Origin: Azorinus chamasolen
Lineage: Eukaryota > Mollusca > Bivalvia > Cardiida > Solecurtidae
Reading direction: 5' to 3'
Assembly: GCA_963576725.1 (NCBI GenBank)
Contig: OY755252.1
Coordinates: 51,609,059 to 51,673,058, forward strand
Length of the DNA stretch: 64,000 nt
Shown: in pieces, positions 1 to 11,600 of the stretch
Numbering within the stretch: position 1 is the first letter of the stretch
How the letters are laid out: each line of letters starts with the position of its first letter
Notes under the pieces: model-generated
What the model was told of the DNA's origin: nothing
Databases searched by the model: none
Seen by the model: the letters and a program-made list of their open reading frames with translations, nothing else
Position numbers and translations under genes: made by a program

Positions 1-45
1 CAGACAGTATTTGTTTCCAAATTACAATAATTTAGCATGCAAAGA

Positions 46-294
46 TTAACCCTTTACTCCATGAATATTAATGCATGAAATAATGACATCATGAATATTA
101 ATTACATTAATTGTTATAAATGCCTATGAACACATGGATTTTTGGCCACAACAGAAACTGTAGAATCATATCTATATAAAATCATAAGCAAACAGAGCAG
201 ACCCTGATCAGACTGTTCCTATAGGGGCTGTCTGATCTGGGTCTACTTTGTCTGCAAAGGCATAGAAAAGCTTATTTCTGGAGTAAAGAATTAA
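46..294. mobile_element. TTAA hairpin MITE, subfamily A
   Basis: Bounded by TTAACCCTTTACTCC and GGAGTAAAGAATTAA. The internal palindrome is built from GCAAACAGAGCAGACC and its near-complement (188-257). TTAA plus terminal CCC is the signature of piggyBac-type elements; no transposase is encoded. Confidence 0.8.
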
Positions 295-312
295 ACTCAC
301 TAAGCAATGCAG

Positions 313-417
313 TCTCCCAAATCATGCTGTACCCTTGTCTCCCAAATCATGCTGTACCCTTGTCTCCCAAATCATGCTGTACCCTTGTCTCCCAAATCAT
401 GCTGTACCCTTGTCTCT
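313..417. repeat. 25-bp minisatellite, 4 units
   Basis: Unit 'tctcccaaatcatgctgtac' plus 'ccttg', directly after the MITE at 46-294. Confidence 0.92.
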
Positions 418-589
418 TACCCTGGTTTATTGAAGATCTATGAAAACAATTGGAATCCCACATTAGGCACCAAATAACCCAGCCTCTACACAAGACCCAA
501 ACTGTTGGAAATGCAGGAACCACAGAAAATGATTTACAGGTATATTCATGATAAGAGGACTTTTGCATGAGTATTTATCTTGCAGAGGG

Positions 590-830
590 TTAACCCTTTC
601 CCTGTTTAATATTCATGTAAGGTATAATGACATCATGAATATTTATTAGTTGAATTTTTATGATGGCATATGTACACAGGATGTTTTGGCAAATTACAGA
701 AACTGTAGAATCGGGTCTATATTATACCATATAAGCAAACAGAGAAGATCCTGATCTAGGAGCCATCTGATATGGGTCTACTCTGTTTGTAAATGTGTGA
801 AAAGGCATTTATTATGAAGGAAAGGATTAA
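590..830. mobile_element. TTAA hairpin MITE
   Basis: Ends TTAACCCTTTCCCTG and GAAGGAAAGGATTAA; degenerate central palindrome. Confidence 0.7.
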
Positions 831-1276
831 TCAATTTCTCTATCACATCCCAAGACTAAATACCTTAATTTATCACATGCACACAATAATATAAATTTTA
901 TATAACAATTCAATTTTAGTTCAACAGAAACAGTTTGTTAAGCTACTGATTACTGATACGTGGTGACGTAATACTCACAGATCTGGCAACAGTGTAAACT
1001 CTTTTGCATTGATTGAATAGATGATCATACAAGATGAATAATTAAAAATGTTAAGTTTGATACTACGTAAAAAGTGTGCCCTACTTACTGTAAATATTTG
1101 GCCACCCTATCTCCCTATTCCCACCAGTTTATAACACTAAATACGTCAAATTCATCACTGTTTAGAGATATCACAAAACTAACAGAGCAGCAAATAATGT
1201 ACACCCCTGAGGGAGCAGTTTGAACTGGGTCTACACTATTTGCAGAAGTTTGAATATTTAAGGTAATTACTATAGT

Positions 1277-1648
1277 GTCAGCTGCATCTGTCAGTCCACA
1301 CTCTCAGTCAAGTGTCAGTTGCATCTGTCAGTCCACACTCTCAGTCAAGTGTCAGCTGCATCTGTCAGTCCACACTCTCAGTCAAGTGTCAGTTGTATCT
1401 GTCAGTCCACACTCACAGTCAAGTGTCATCTGCATCTGTCAGTCCACACTCTCAGTCAAGTGTCAGCTGCATCTGTCAGTCCACACTCTCAGTCAAGTGT
1501 CAGCTGCATCTGTCAGTCCACACTTTCAGTCAAGTGTCAGCTGCATCTGTCAGTCCACACTCTCAGTCAAAGTGTCAGCTGCATCTGTCAATCCACTCTC
1601 TCAGTCAAAGTGTCAGCTGCATCTGTCAGTCCACTCTCTCAGTCAAGT
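1277..1648. repeat. 37-bp minisatellite, about 10 units
   Basis: Unit 'gtcagctgcatctgtcagtc' plus 'cacactctcagtcaagt'. It contains no stop in any plus frame, which produces three overlapping ORFs of 115-125 codons. Confidence 0.93.
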
Positions 1649-1918
1649 TTAGACAATAAAACAGTATAAAATGCTAATGTCAAATAGTATAGCCCCTGAT
1701 TTGCTAGTCTGGGACTACCCAGTGTTCAAATTATAAAGGTATCTATATCCCACGTGTGGCTTTTATATGAAAAGAAGGGTTTTGATACAAATGACAGATC
1801 ACGTACATATTTGGAGACAAACCCATTCATAGTCACTAACACAACCATGGCCAAATAGTACAGACATGAAATGCTTATCTCCCTTTAATAAAATCCTTTC
1901 TATCCCTCTGTGAACTCT

Positions 1919-2138
1919 TTAACCCTTTACTCCATGAATATTAATTTAAGAAGTAATGACATCACACATATTAATTAGCTAAATTGTCATAATAACATAT
2001 GAACACAAAAATACTTAACAAAGGCAGAAAGTGTAGAATCGGATCTATATCATGTCATAAGCAAACAGATCAGACCTCCGAAAGGTCTACTCTGTTTGCA
2101 AAGGCATAGAAAAGCATACTTATGGAGTAAAGGGTTAA
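1919..2138. mobile_element. TTAA hairpin MITE, subfamily A
   Basis: TTAACCCTTTACTCCATG to GGAGTAAAGGGTTAA; the central palindrome is partly deleted. Confidence 0.75.
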
Positions 2139-2217
2139 GTAATGCAGTCTGAAAACAAAAGAGTCTGCTGCAACTCTCAAAGTTGATCTATTATTAGAGT
2201 GTCAAATAGTCTTGACC

Positions 2218-2430
2218 ATAATGAGACACTGTTTTACTCATCTCACTCATAATGAGACACTGTTTTACTCATCTCACTCATAATGAGACACTGTTTTACT
2301 CATCTCACTCATAATGAGACACTGTTTTACTCACCTCACTCATAATGAGACACTGTTTTACTCATCTCACTCATAATGAGACACTGTTTTACTCATCTCG
2401 CTCATAATGAGACACTGTTTTACTCATCTC
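2218..2430. repeat. 31-bp minisatellite, 7 units
   Basis: Unit 'ataatgagacactgttttac' plus 'tcatctcactc', almost invariant. Confidence 0.93.
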
Positions 2431-2544
2431 ATTGTCTCATCTGGATCTAAACTGTTTGCACATGTAATCAAGATTGTGCTGCTAATGTGCAGAAACCCGG
2501 GATTTGCTGAAAATTGATTTGTCGCAATATAGTTTGAGAAACTG

Positions 2545-2670
2545 TTGACCCAGTGGCAAACAGCTTGGATCCTGATGAGACGCCCTGTTGACCGAGTGGC
2601 AAACAGCTTGGATCCTGATGAGACGCCCTGTTGACCGAGTGGCAAACAGCTTGGATCCTGATGAGATGCC
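2545..2670. repeat. 43-bp tandem repeat, about 3 units
   Basis: Unit 'ttgaccgagtggcaaacagc' plus 'ttggatcctgatgagacgccctg', derived from the 'gcaaacagtttggatcc' palindrome family. Confidence 0.9.
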
Positions 2671-3830
2671 GAGATGCACTTATCGGTAGCATGAGAAGGC
2701 TTACAGTTTTGTACAACATGAGTAAATTAATAACTAGCTGTAGAAATAGTTCTAGTCCATACAAGTCCTCCAGTAATCTTGGGTCTCATTAGGATCATGG
2801 GCACAAGAATAGTTGGCCATGGCAGAAGCTGTAGAATCAGTTCTGTAGTATTTCATAAGCAAACAGGGCACACCCTATTGGAGCCATCGGATCTGGGTCT
2901 ACTCTGTTTACAGAAGCATAGAAAGGTGTGTTTATGGAGTAAAGGGTTAACCTTTTACCCGACAGTTCTGCCACATGATGCCTTTGTAAACTTAGCAGAC
3001 TTAGGATCTACTCTATTGGCTTATAGAGTATCTTTAGATCTGATTCTATACTGTATGTCATGGCAGTGCACTCACTTCTTTCATTTTAATAATAAAGAAT
3101 TAGTTAATTATTATTCATAATGGGGGCTAGGAGTTAATCATTCATAATGGACGAAGCCATGATTATTCACCAGGTAAATGGTTTACACTACTGCTACACA
3201 TGCATGTAAAGGTCATACTAAACTCAGACAGTACTTTATGAAAACAAACAGTAAACAAGAAAATAATGCTTAGAGAACATTTGCAGACAAAAAAAATCTG
3301 AAAACAACAATTATTTATTGTTCATACACTTAAACTAATTCACAGTACATGTACATTGTATATGTATTTGTAAATGATCAAAGATATCAACAAGCACATA
3401 CCAAAGACAAACTAAACCATTTGCCCTCATTACCCTCCTACAGCCGAGCTGTCTAATCTGGGTCTACTCTGTTTGCAAAGGCATAAAAAAGTGTATTTAT
3501 GGAGTAAATGGTTTACATGTTCACTGGTCTTAAAAAAAATAATGACATTAAGATTATTCATTGGCTGCATTTTTATAATGGGACATGAATACATAATACT
3601 TATACCTTGACAAAAACAGTAGAATCACAGACCTATATCAGTCATTGTGCAAACCAATACAGCTTCATCACATGCCTCCTACAGATGCCATCTGATCTGA
3701 GTCTACTCTGATAGCAAAGGCTTGAAAAAGTATGGTATGAGGGTAAGGGATAAAGCAGATGGGAGCTAAATGAAGAATGAAAGTTATACAGAAAGCTCCC
3801 ACAAAATTATGATATTCTTATAAATATTAA

Positions 3831-4086
3831 TTAACCTTTTCCCTCATACAAAATCCTTTTCACACATTTGCAAACAGAGTAGACCCTGATCAGATGGTCC
3901 CTATGAGAGCTTTCTGATCATGGTCTGCTCTGTTTGCTTATGACATGATAAAGATCTGATTCTATAGTTTTTTGTCAATGCAAAAATTCCCTTGAAAAGT
4001 TAACATTATAAAACTTCAGCTAATAAATATTCATGATGTCATATTCATGAATTTTTTACCCGAATAATGAAGAGGGAAAGAGTTAA
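3831..4086. mobile_element. TTAA hairpin MITE, subfamily B
   Basis: TTAACCTTTTCCCTCAT to GGGAAAGAGTTAA, with the GCAAACAGAGTAGACC palindrome at about 3870-3940. Confidence 0.75.
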
Positions 4087-4476
4087 TGCAGGACAAAAGT
4101 CAAGCAGAAGTTCTGTATTCTGCCTGACCTTCAGCCTGCATTAAGCTGCTGCCTGTCTTACAGAATGACACTGATACATGACTGTTCAGATGGGTCTTAC
4201 TGTATATATAGAAACAAACTGTCTGGGCTGTTTGCCAGTAAATGCTAAAGGCAAATCTATGGTAACCTGTGCAAAGAGTTAAGATCCAAATGAGAGGCAG
4301 GGCAACAGATGAACGTTAGTTCTCAACTTCTCAACTACTAAAGTCCTTATTTCTCTATCAAACCCTTTGTTGTGACCACTCTGTAGGATTAAAAAGAGTG
4401 GTTTGGTGGAGAAATAAAGGAGTTGTTCCTGAAAAATGTTTTAATTTCTGTATCTTATCTTGACCTCTGGAGAGGC

Positions 4477-4729
4477 CAATGAACTCATCACCATCTAAAC
4501 AGTTTGACAATGAACTCATCACCATCTAAACAGTTTGACAATGAACTCATCACCATCTAAACAGTTTGACAATGAACTCATCACCATCTAAACAGTTTTG
4601 ACAATGAACTCATCACCATCTAAACAGTTTGACAATGAACTCATCACCACCTAAACAGTTTGACAATGAACTCATCACCATCTAAACAGTTTGACAATGA
4701 ACTCATCACCATCTAAACAGTTTGACAAT
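4477..4729. repeat. 31-bp minisatellite, 8 units
   Basis: Unit 'caatgaactcatcaccatct' plus 'aaacagtttga'. Not related to the 2218 array despite equal period. Confidence 0.93.
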
Positions 4730-5160
4730 CTGACATCCCTCAAAATAAAAACACATTCATATCTACAAGTAAAAAGAAATTTGCCAAATTAAAATACAAA
4801 ATAAACTCAAGTACATGTAACATGCAGAAAAAATGGATACAGATTCATATATATATATATTGCAAATTCAAATAAATAATACCGCAAACCATAAAACGAA
4901 AAAACTTTGTTGTTCGCAGACTGAGTTAAGTTGTGGTGATCAGAATCTATCTCTGACATGATATCATGAGTATGCAGAGACTACATGTACACTTGAAAAA
5001 AGGGGCCAGATCTATTGGCCCCAAGGTTATTAAACTCTTCCCTTACAAAACTGTTAAACAAAATTTGGATCTTATGCAAGTTTGACTACTTTGATCAAGC
5101 TGTTGAGAAAGTACTGATCATGTGTCATCACATAAGCTTTTGAGAAATATTGACCAATTA

Positions 5161-5740
5161 CTGTCCATTTCAATTTACTTTGTCACTGAATTTTAATCGA
5201 GAATTTTTTTCATTTCTTACCGGATCGAGATCAAATTTAAACCACTTGTGTCATCGTTTTTCAGGAACTCTGTGCCCGAGTTTCCCTTGAATCCATCGTA
5301 AAATAAAGATTTCATGCACAAAAACAATGTTTTCCCATTGTAAACACGTTCATTTCAAATTGCAAATGGCGGACAATTGACGTCGAGTGGAACGTTCCAA
5401 TTTAACTAAGGGTAATTATAGCTCTTAAAAGTTGACGTCATACACGAAATTACGTCATTTATTTCATATCAGTATGCAATTCACCCCTGTTGAAAAATGA
5501 TACGCTCCACGATCCATACATACGGCGGCCATTTGCAAAGAAACAGCTGATTGAATTAGCATGTAGAAAATGCATTTTCAACATTTTATTCTTTGTTACT
5601 GCATGATCTTGAGGGATATTTAGCATGGGAGTTCCTGAAAAACGATGCGATCAAATGAAGTATATTTAAGGTTAGTCTGACTCGAAATGAAAAAAAAATA
5701 TCGACTAGAATTCAGTGACAAAGTAAATTGAAATGGACAG
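5161..5740. mobile_element. TA-flanked MITE (Tc1/mariner-like), copy 1
   Basis: Inverted ends CTGTCCATTTCAATTTAC and its complement, about 30 bp, flanked by TA on both sides. The interior has no ORF. A perfect CRE/ATF palindrome TGACGTCA is at 5433-5440. The second copy is at 37351-37938 in opposite orientation. Confidence 0.75.
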
Positions 5741-7896
5741 TAGCTAATTTTTATAATGATATCTTTTTATAATAGCATCACCAACAAGGAAAATTTGTAC
5801 CATGGCAGAAACTTATGTTCTACATGAGCGATCTGATCTAGGTCTACTCTGTTTGCAAAGATGCCAAAAGGAATCTCTATGGAGTAAATGGGTCAAACTA
5901 CTGCCTAATATTGACACCTATATAAAAGGCACTTTTGGATACCAATGTGATAAATAGAGCATTTACTCCATAGGAACAAATGCTCTATTTATCACAATGG
6001 TTTCAAAACTGCACAACCTTTTCCAGTAAATGCTTCTTTTCATTAGATTTATTTAAAAGGGTTGGGCCTAAAAACAGCCTATGAGGGAATGGGTTAAATT
6101 GGTCTATTGCGACATTATTGGTGAATATATGTGTGATTATCTGTGAGAAGTGTTCAGATTCAGATGACATGCCGAGTAGGTCAGGCTATCATCAGGACAT
6201 GCCAAGTGTTCCTAACTGATTGTCACTTTGGCTGCATTTATGAAAAGAAATGGACAACATGATAAAAACTTTCAGAATTGCATCAGATGACAATTATTGC
6301 AGACCACAATTAATTTGAATGCAAAGATGAGAAGGTTAAAATAATAGATTGACAAGTTGAATGTTGTGGACAGAAAGACTAAGTACAACATCTTCAATCT
6401 CAAGGAGAGGGCATTGGAAAGGTTAAAATAATAGATTGACAAATGTTGTGGACAGAAAGACTAAATATGTCTTCTATCTCATGGAGAGGGCATAGGAGAT
6501 ATTCTGATTACCAGGAACTTAATTTTGTAATGTTTGATTCATGCTGAATGGTCTTGTACACAGGAAGTATTGGCTATGGCAAAAAGTGCAGAATCACATC
6601 TATATTATATCCTATAGGAGTTGTCTGATCTGGGTCTACTCTGTTTGCAAAGGCACAGAAAGGCCTATTTATGGAGTAAAGGGTTAAGCCATCACCAGCC
6701 TTACAGACCCATAATTAGGCATCTTTTTAATGGCCGCTTACGACAAATATAATACATCGGATTTTTTCAGTTTCTGTCATGACCAAAGATACTGTTTTTC
6801 ATTTATTATTATATGCCATTATAAAAGTTGAGCTGATAAATATTCAAAAAGTGACTATATTTTAATTATTCATTAGATAAAGGGTTTAGGTTCCCCCATC
6901 CCCTCCCTCTCCAATTTTTTGTCAGCAAATATGTAAAAGCCTTTCTGTCAGCATAAAGCGTGTAACCTGTTCCCATGACTACCAATGAAATGTACAAATC
7001 AAAAGGCAATAGTGTTTTACCAGTGTAAACCAAGCAACATCAGTATACCCTCTCTATACAGCTCACTCAGAACAAGTGCACTATGAGGGAAGGGGTTAAC
7101 CCAGTACCTGCTTTTTAAGACCTCTGTACTGATTTTCTTTGTGTGAATATCAGAAATATACAAAATGTGTGGGTCCATATTGGAGACTGTATGCTATAGT
7201 AGCTGATCAGAATCAAAACTACAATACTTGGATGATGTCCAATTCAGTGCTTTTTGCTTGAAAAATGGTAGTAAGAATTGTGTTATAAGAATAATCATTT
7301 ATGACATCAAAGGCCAGACACTGCAGAATACACAAAATATTTCATGCCAGGATAGCTGTCAAAAACATGAATTAATGACTTTCACAAAGAGAATAAATTG
7401 TTCGAAATACACTATGTGCAGCTAGTCTAAATGTTGATGTTCACCTACTATGGCCGGACTGTAGCAATTTACAATACAGCCAGTAATTGTACTTACTAGA
7501 TTTACATCGAAATGTTACAGTACATATAACAATAGTATTTACTCTCCTGTTCAGCACTTTGACAACTAGATTGTAATGTTATAATCACATACTAAGAGCC
7601 ATAAAGAGGTGTCAGATAAGAGGCGTAAATTAAGACATTTTCAAGAATAGCTTCTTTATCTGTCCACTAAACCCTACGTTGTTACCACTCTCTCAAATCA
7701 GCTCTTAAAGATGATTCCAAAGAGTGGTCAAAACATACGGTTTGGCACAAAATTGTTGATTTTAGTATTTAAATATGCACCTTAATCTATTACTCTAATC
7801 TCATAATTTCTCCTCTGAACCCTATGTTGTGACCACTCTTTAGAATGATCTCAAAGAGAAATAAAGCAGGTATTCTTGAAACATGGTTTAAATTAT

Positions 7897-8520
7897 TTTA
7901 TTTCTGCCTCTGCATATAGTGAGGAGTGTCAATGGTGATAAATTGTACATAAATGGTGTTTGAAAATGTCATAAAACAATATCCGGTCGGTGTGTAGGCT
8001 AGAATTCACCTATGGAACATTTTGTTCAAATTCCAGTTATGACAATTTGCAGTAATTTCATTAAAAAGAAGGATATAACATAAAAATTAATATAGCTTTA
8101 GTAAGGCTGCGAAAAACTTTTCAACATATTTCACTTGAATTAATCAAGCACTTTTGACAGTTTTATGAATATTCATGTGAATATCATAATATCAGCACTA
8201 GCCAATCACAGGCAATACTCAGAAGCACTTCTTTTCACCAACTTAACAATCCTCTAGATATCAATTAGAAGAACATCCTTAACAAGTGTATTCCATATCT
8301 ACAGAAAACGAACCAACCAATCACAGTGTTTCAAATAACAAAACTGACCAATCCATGACTGGTAGCTTTAAAACTAACCAATCACTGAACAGAATAGCCA
8401 GTCTATCAAACTAACCAATCACAGAACAGAATGGTCCAACATATCCCAGCATGCTTTCATATGGTATTTTACTCCCAACCAGGAGACATGGATTAAAAGC
8501 AATAGACTTGAAACTTCCTA
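7897..8520 (-). other. Probable 3' UTR of the TMCC gene (end uncertain)
   Basis: Mostly non-repeated sequence directly after the stop codon. In gene sense it carries five copies of a TGATTGG-type motif between 8202 and 8421. An AATAAA lies at 7897-7902 (seen as TTTATT on the plus strand), but inside a repeat remnant, so the true polyadenylation site could be elsewhere or further downstream. Confidence 0.4.
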
Positions 8521-8647
8521 TTATCCATTGGGCAGTAAATGTCTCATATAATCATAAAACTGGAATATAGAATCACATATATAGGTCCAGTTGTTCCAAG
8601 ATATAACAATGCTTGTGACCAGCACTGCTGTACTGAGGATTCGAGCC
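8521..8647 (-). CDS. TMCC gene, terminal coding exon with second transmembrane segment and stop
   Basis: The acceptor is TTTTCAG. The split Arg codon is completed and the exon continues [41 protein letters not shown], then TAA. The R.R.LST...W..W pattern and position match the last TMCC exon. TM2 is short (about 16 hydrophobic residues). Exon phase agrees exactly with the previous exon across a 7.6-kb intron. Confidence 0.93.
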
Positions 8648-11600
8648 CTGAAAAGAAAAACAACAATATTCAATACATACGTATGAAGACCAAAGCATAC
8701 ATGTGATAACCTGCTGAGGCATGTCAGGTAGATTTAGGAAATTTGTCAGGTAGATTTGACTTTTGTCAGGTAGATTTTACTGACGCGACAAAATATATGG
8801 AGGAGAAAAAAGAAATTTGCTTGATACCTATGTTTGTTATACTTTTTCACATTATCATTCATAATTTACCATAAATGAATATCATACCATTATAAACCTT
8901 ACATTACACACATAACATTTACACACTTAACCCTCTCCCTCATATAAACACCTTTTTCACGCATAAATTTGCAAAGAGAATAGACCCAGATCAGATGGCT
9001 CCTACAGGAGCTGTCTGGCCAGGGTCTGCTCTGTTTGCTTATGATATAGGAATGATTCTACACTTTCTGGTTTGGCAAAAAAATCCAATGTGGTGTTAAA
9101 ACCCCCATTAACCCTTTCCTTCATATAAACCAAGGTTTCACGCATTTGCAAACAGAGTAGACCCAGATCAGACAGCTCCTATAGGAGCCATCTGATCAGG
9201 GTCTGCTCTGTTTGCTTTAGGAATTTAAAAAATGTTTCTGTAGTACTTTCTAAAGTTCCAATCTCCATATTTCTTTAAAATTACTTAAGAATAAGAATTC
9301 AGTAGGGACTGGACTTAGGAATAAAAATGGAACAGGGAAAGGGTTAAAAACAAATACTAGTGATTGACATGCAGTAATAATTCTAGATATTTTTCATGGG
9401 TCAAAAGGACTCTTTGAAACCAATAGGTCTCAAGCCCAAAACACTGGGTTCCTTATTAAATAATGTCATGAATAAAATCAAGATTTATTACTGTTTTATC
9501 ATATAATAAAAAAGATATTCTATTTTATCTTATTTTATAATAACATTTTTAGGGGGGGTGCTTATTTTATAGCCCTTATTTAGCTATACTCCCCAAGGAC
9601 AACCTTTACTCAGTTCAAGTTAGTTAAACCTTTACTCAGTTCAAGTTAGTTACGGCAAACATTGAACAGTCACAGAAATGTTGAAATCCAACAGGTCCAG
9701 AGTCCGTGTTTTAGCCCTTATCTACAATCGTCGCGAAAACTGATGACATTTCAACTTGATATAGTTATTATTTTTTGAAGAGTTTGCAATGGTAGATAAT
9801 AATTCATGGTGTTTTCAATTACTTCTTTAGTGTCCTTACCACTTATCATATTAATGAAAAATAATTTAGTGTACAAATCAAATTCATGATTATCAGTCCA
9901 AGCACTGTTGAAGCAGTCTTATTTTCGAAGTGTTTCGGCCCATTGCAACAACGAGACCAAGCACAGCTGTCTTTGACAAGGAAGCAGAGAAGCATTTCTA
10001 TGTCTTATAATTTAATTATGAGAATATAATTCCTATTATAGGGTCATGACACTCCCATGTCGCCTCGCTTGAGTAATAAACCTGCTGCATGTGATATTTG
10101 TGGTAGACGTTTGCATTTTGACACGACTGGTTCCCGACCAATTTATTTGGTAAAGTAGTAGAGTGAAAACCGGAACCACCTCGTGATTATGTAATTCGGG
10201 TGTTCTCCGTGGTCTCCACAGGGGATTCCCTTGATTGGTCCCTACCAAAACAGACCAAGCGTGGACCACAGCATGATAACAAGCTAAAGGTGGTCTGTGT
10301 GTGTAGAGAACTAACAGATAAACTCCATCAGGGATGAAAATATATGTCACTAAAAAAATTGCCTTGGTCAAATTTCAAAACGGTAGACCGTAAAAGTAGA
10401 ATGGTAAACCACCTCTGAAAACGGTAGAATTCACCTACCGTCGGTAGTTATCACATGTATGCCAAAGCTACATAGTTTTTTGTTTTAACCCTTCATGAAT
10501 TTTCATGTAAGAAATATAGACACCATGCATTTTTCTGTACTTACATTAATTTGAATGATGGCACATAAACACAGGAATGTCTGGCCATGTCAAAAACTGT
10601 AGAATCAAATTTATACTACTCCATAAGAAAAGAGAGCAGGCTCTGATTAGACACCTAATACAGGTGCTGTCTAATCTGAATCTTCTCTGTTTGCAAAAGT
10701 GTAAATCTATGAAGTAAAGGGTTAACACTGCCCCTCATATAAATGCCTTTGCAAACAGAGAAGACCCAGATTAGATAAGTGCTAGAATAAGGTGCTAGAA
10801 TAACACCCACAAACATGTTACAAATTGGTATTTATAGTGAAACCCCTCCCCGGCAATGACAAACTAGAAAACTGTGTCTGTAAGACACAGCGATGCCCCT
10901 GTGATGGTGCTTGCCTAGCTGTACGTAAAATTCCTAAGTCAATTGCCCTTGACCTTGGCCCCACAAGGCAGCATGGGCTGGGTGAGCAATGAAAGTATGG
11001 ATAGTGTTTAATGTGTATACAGTCCAACCTGCTGTAAGTGATCAGTCTAGGGAAATGGCCACTTTGGCAGTTTACAGCAGGTGACCGCTTAAACCAGGTG
11101 CATGTTACCAAGCATACTTTCGAGTAATTATGGCAGACATGTATTATGTGTACAGCAGAATACTAATCGATATTCATAAAGACCGTTCTGACCTAAAGTG
11201 CCTGTAATAATCACGTCATATCGAATTAATTGCCTTGTTTGTCGTTCTTCAACTTTTGGTCCCTTATTCATAAGTGTCAGGTTTCTCATTTGAGTAACAC
11301 ACGTGCCGGTGTAATTTGAATTTGCCTTGGGGGCAAAACTTCTAAACGGCGTAGCCATGTTTGACACAACTGGTTTCCCGAATATTCCGTCCGCGAACAT
11401 CTACTTATAGAGCAGAAGTCAGGAACCAGATGGTTCAAGTGTGATTACATTCCTGGGGAATTCCGAGTAGCAGGGAAATCCCCAATTAATATGGTGCGAA
11501 CAACCGACGCGCCTTGTAAACAAACAAAAGAAACTGTGATAAGGGGTCCCAATGGGTCATGACAGTTAGTTGTATGTATTCAAAGGTGACAAAATGTCTG

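Larger units (their letters stand above)
1..7896. other. 3' flank or distal 3' UTR, repeat-filled
   Basis: No coding gene seen. It holds TTAA hairpin MITEs (46-294, 590-830, 1919-2138, about 2770-2950, 3831-4086, about 6520-6690), minisatellites of 25, 37, 31, 43 and 31 bp, a TA-flanked MITE (5161-5740), a family-2 hairpin (about 5938-6098) and remnants of the ACCACTCTTTAGAAT hairpin family (4355-4475, 7660-7900). The 7228-7425 ORF is AT-rich and shows no recognisable domain. Confidence 0.6.

Noticed and set aside
1275..1669. Three overlapping Ser/Cys-rich ORFs
   Set aside because: A 37-bp array free of stops in every plus frame.
10036..10371. 111-codon ORF as a transposase
   Set aside because: Part is shared by both transposon copies, but it has no recognisable motif, its start differs between copies, and the element is too short and MITE-laden to be autonomous.
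10818..11111. 97-codon minus-strand ORF
   Set aside because: It overlaps dispersed repeats ('actagaaaactgtgtc...gatgcccc', related to 56621-56690) with no domain.
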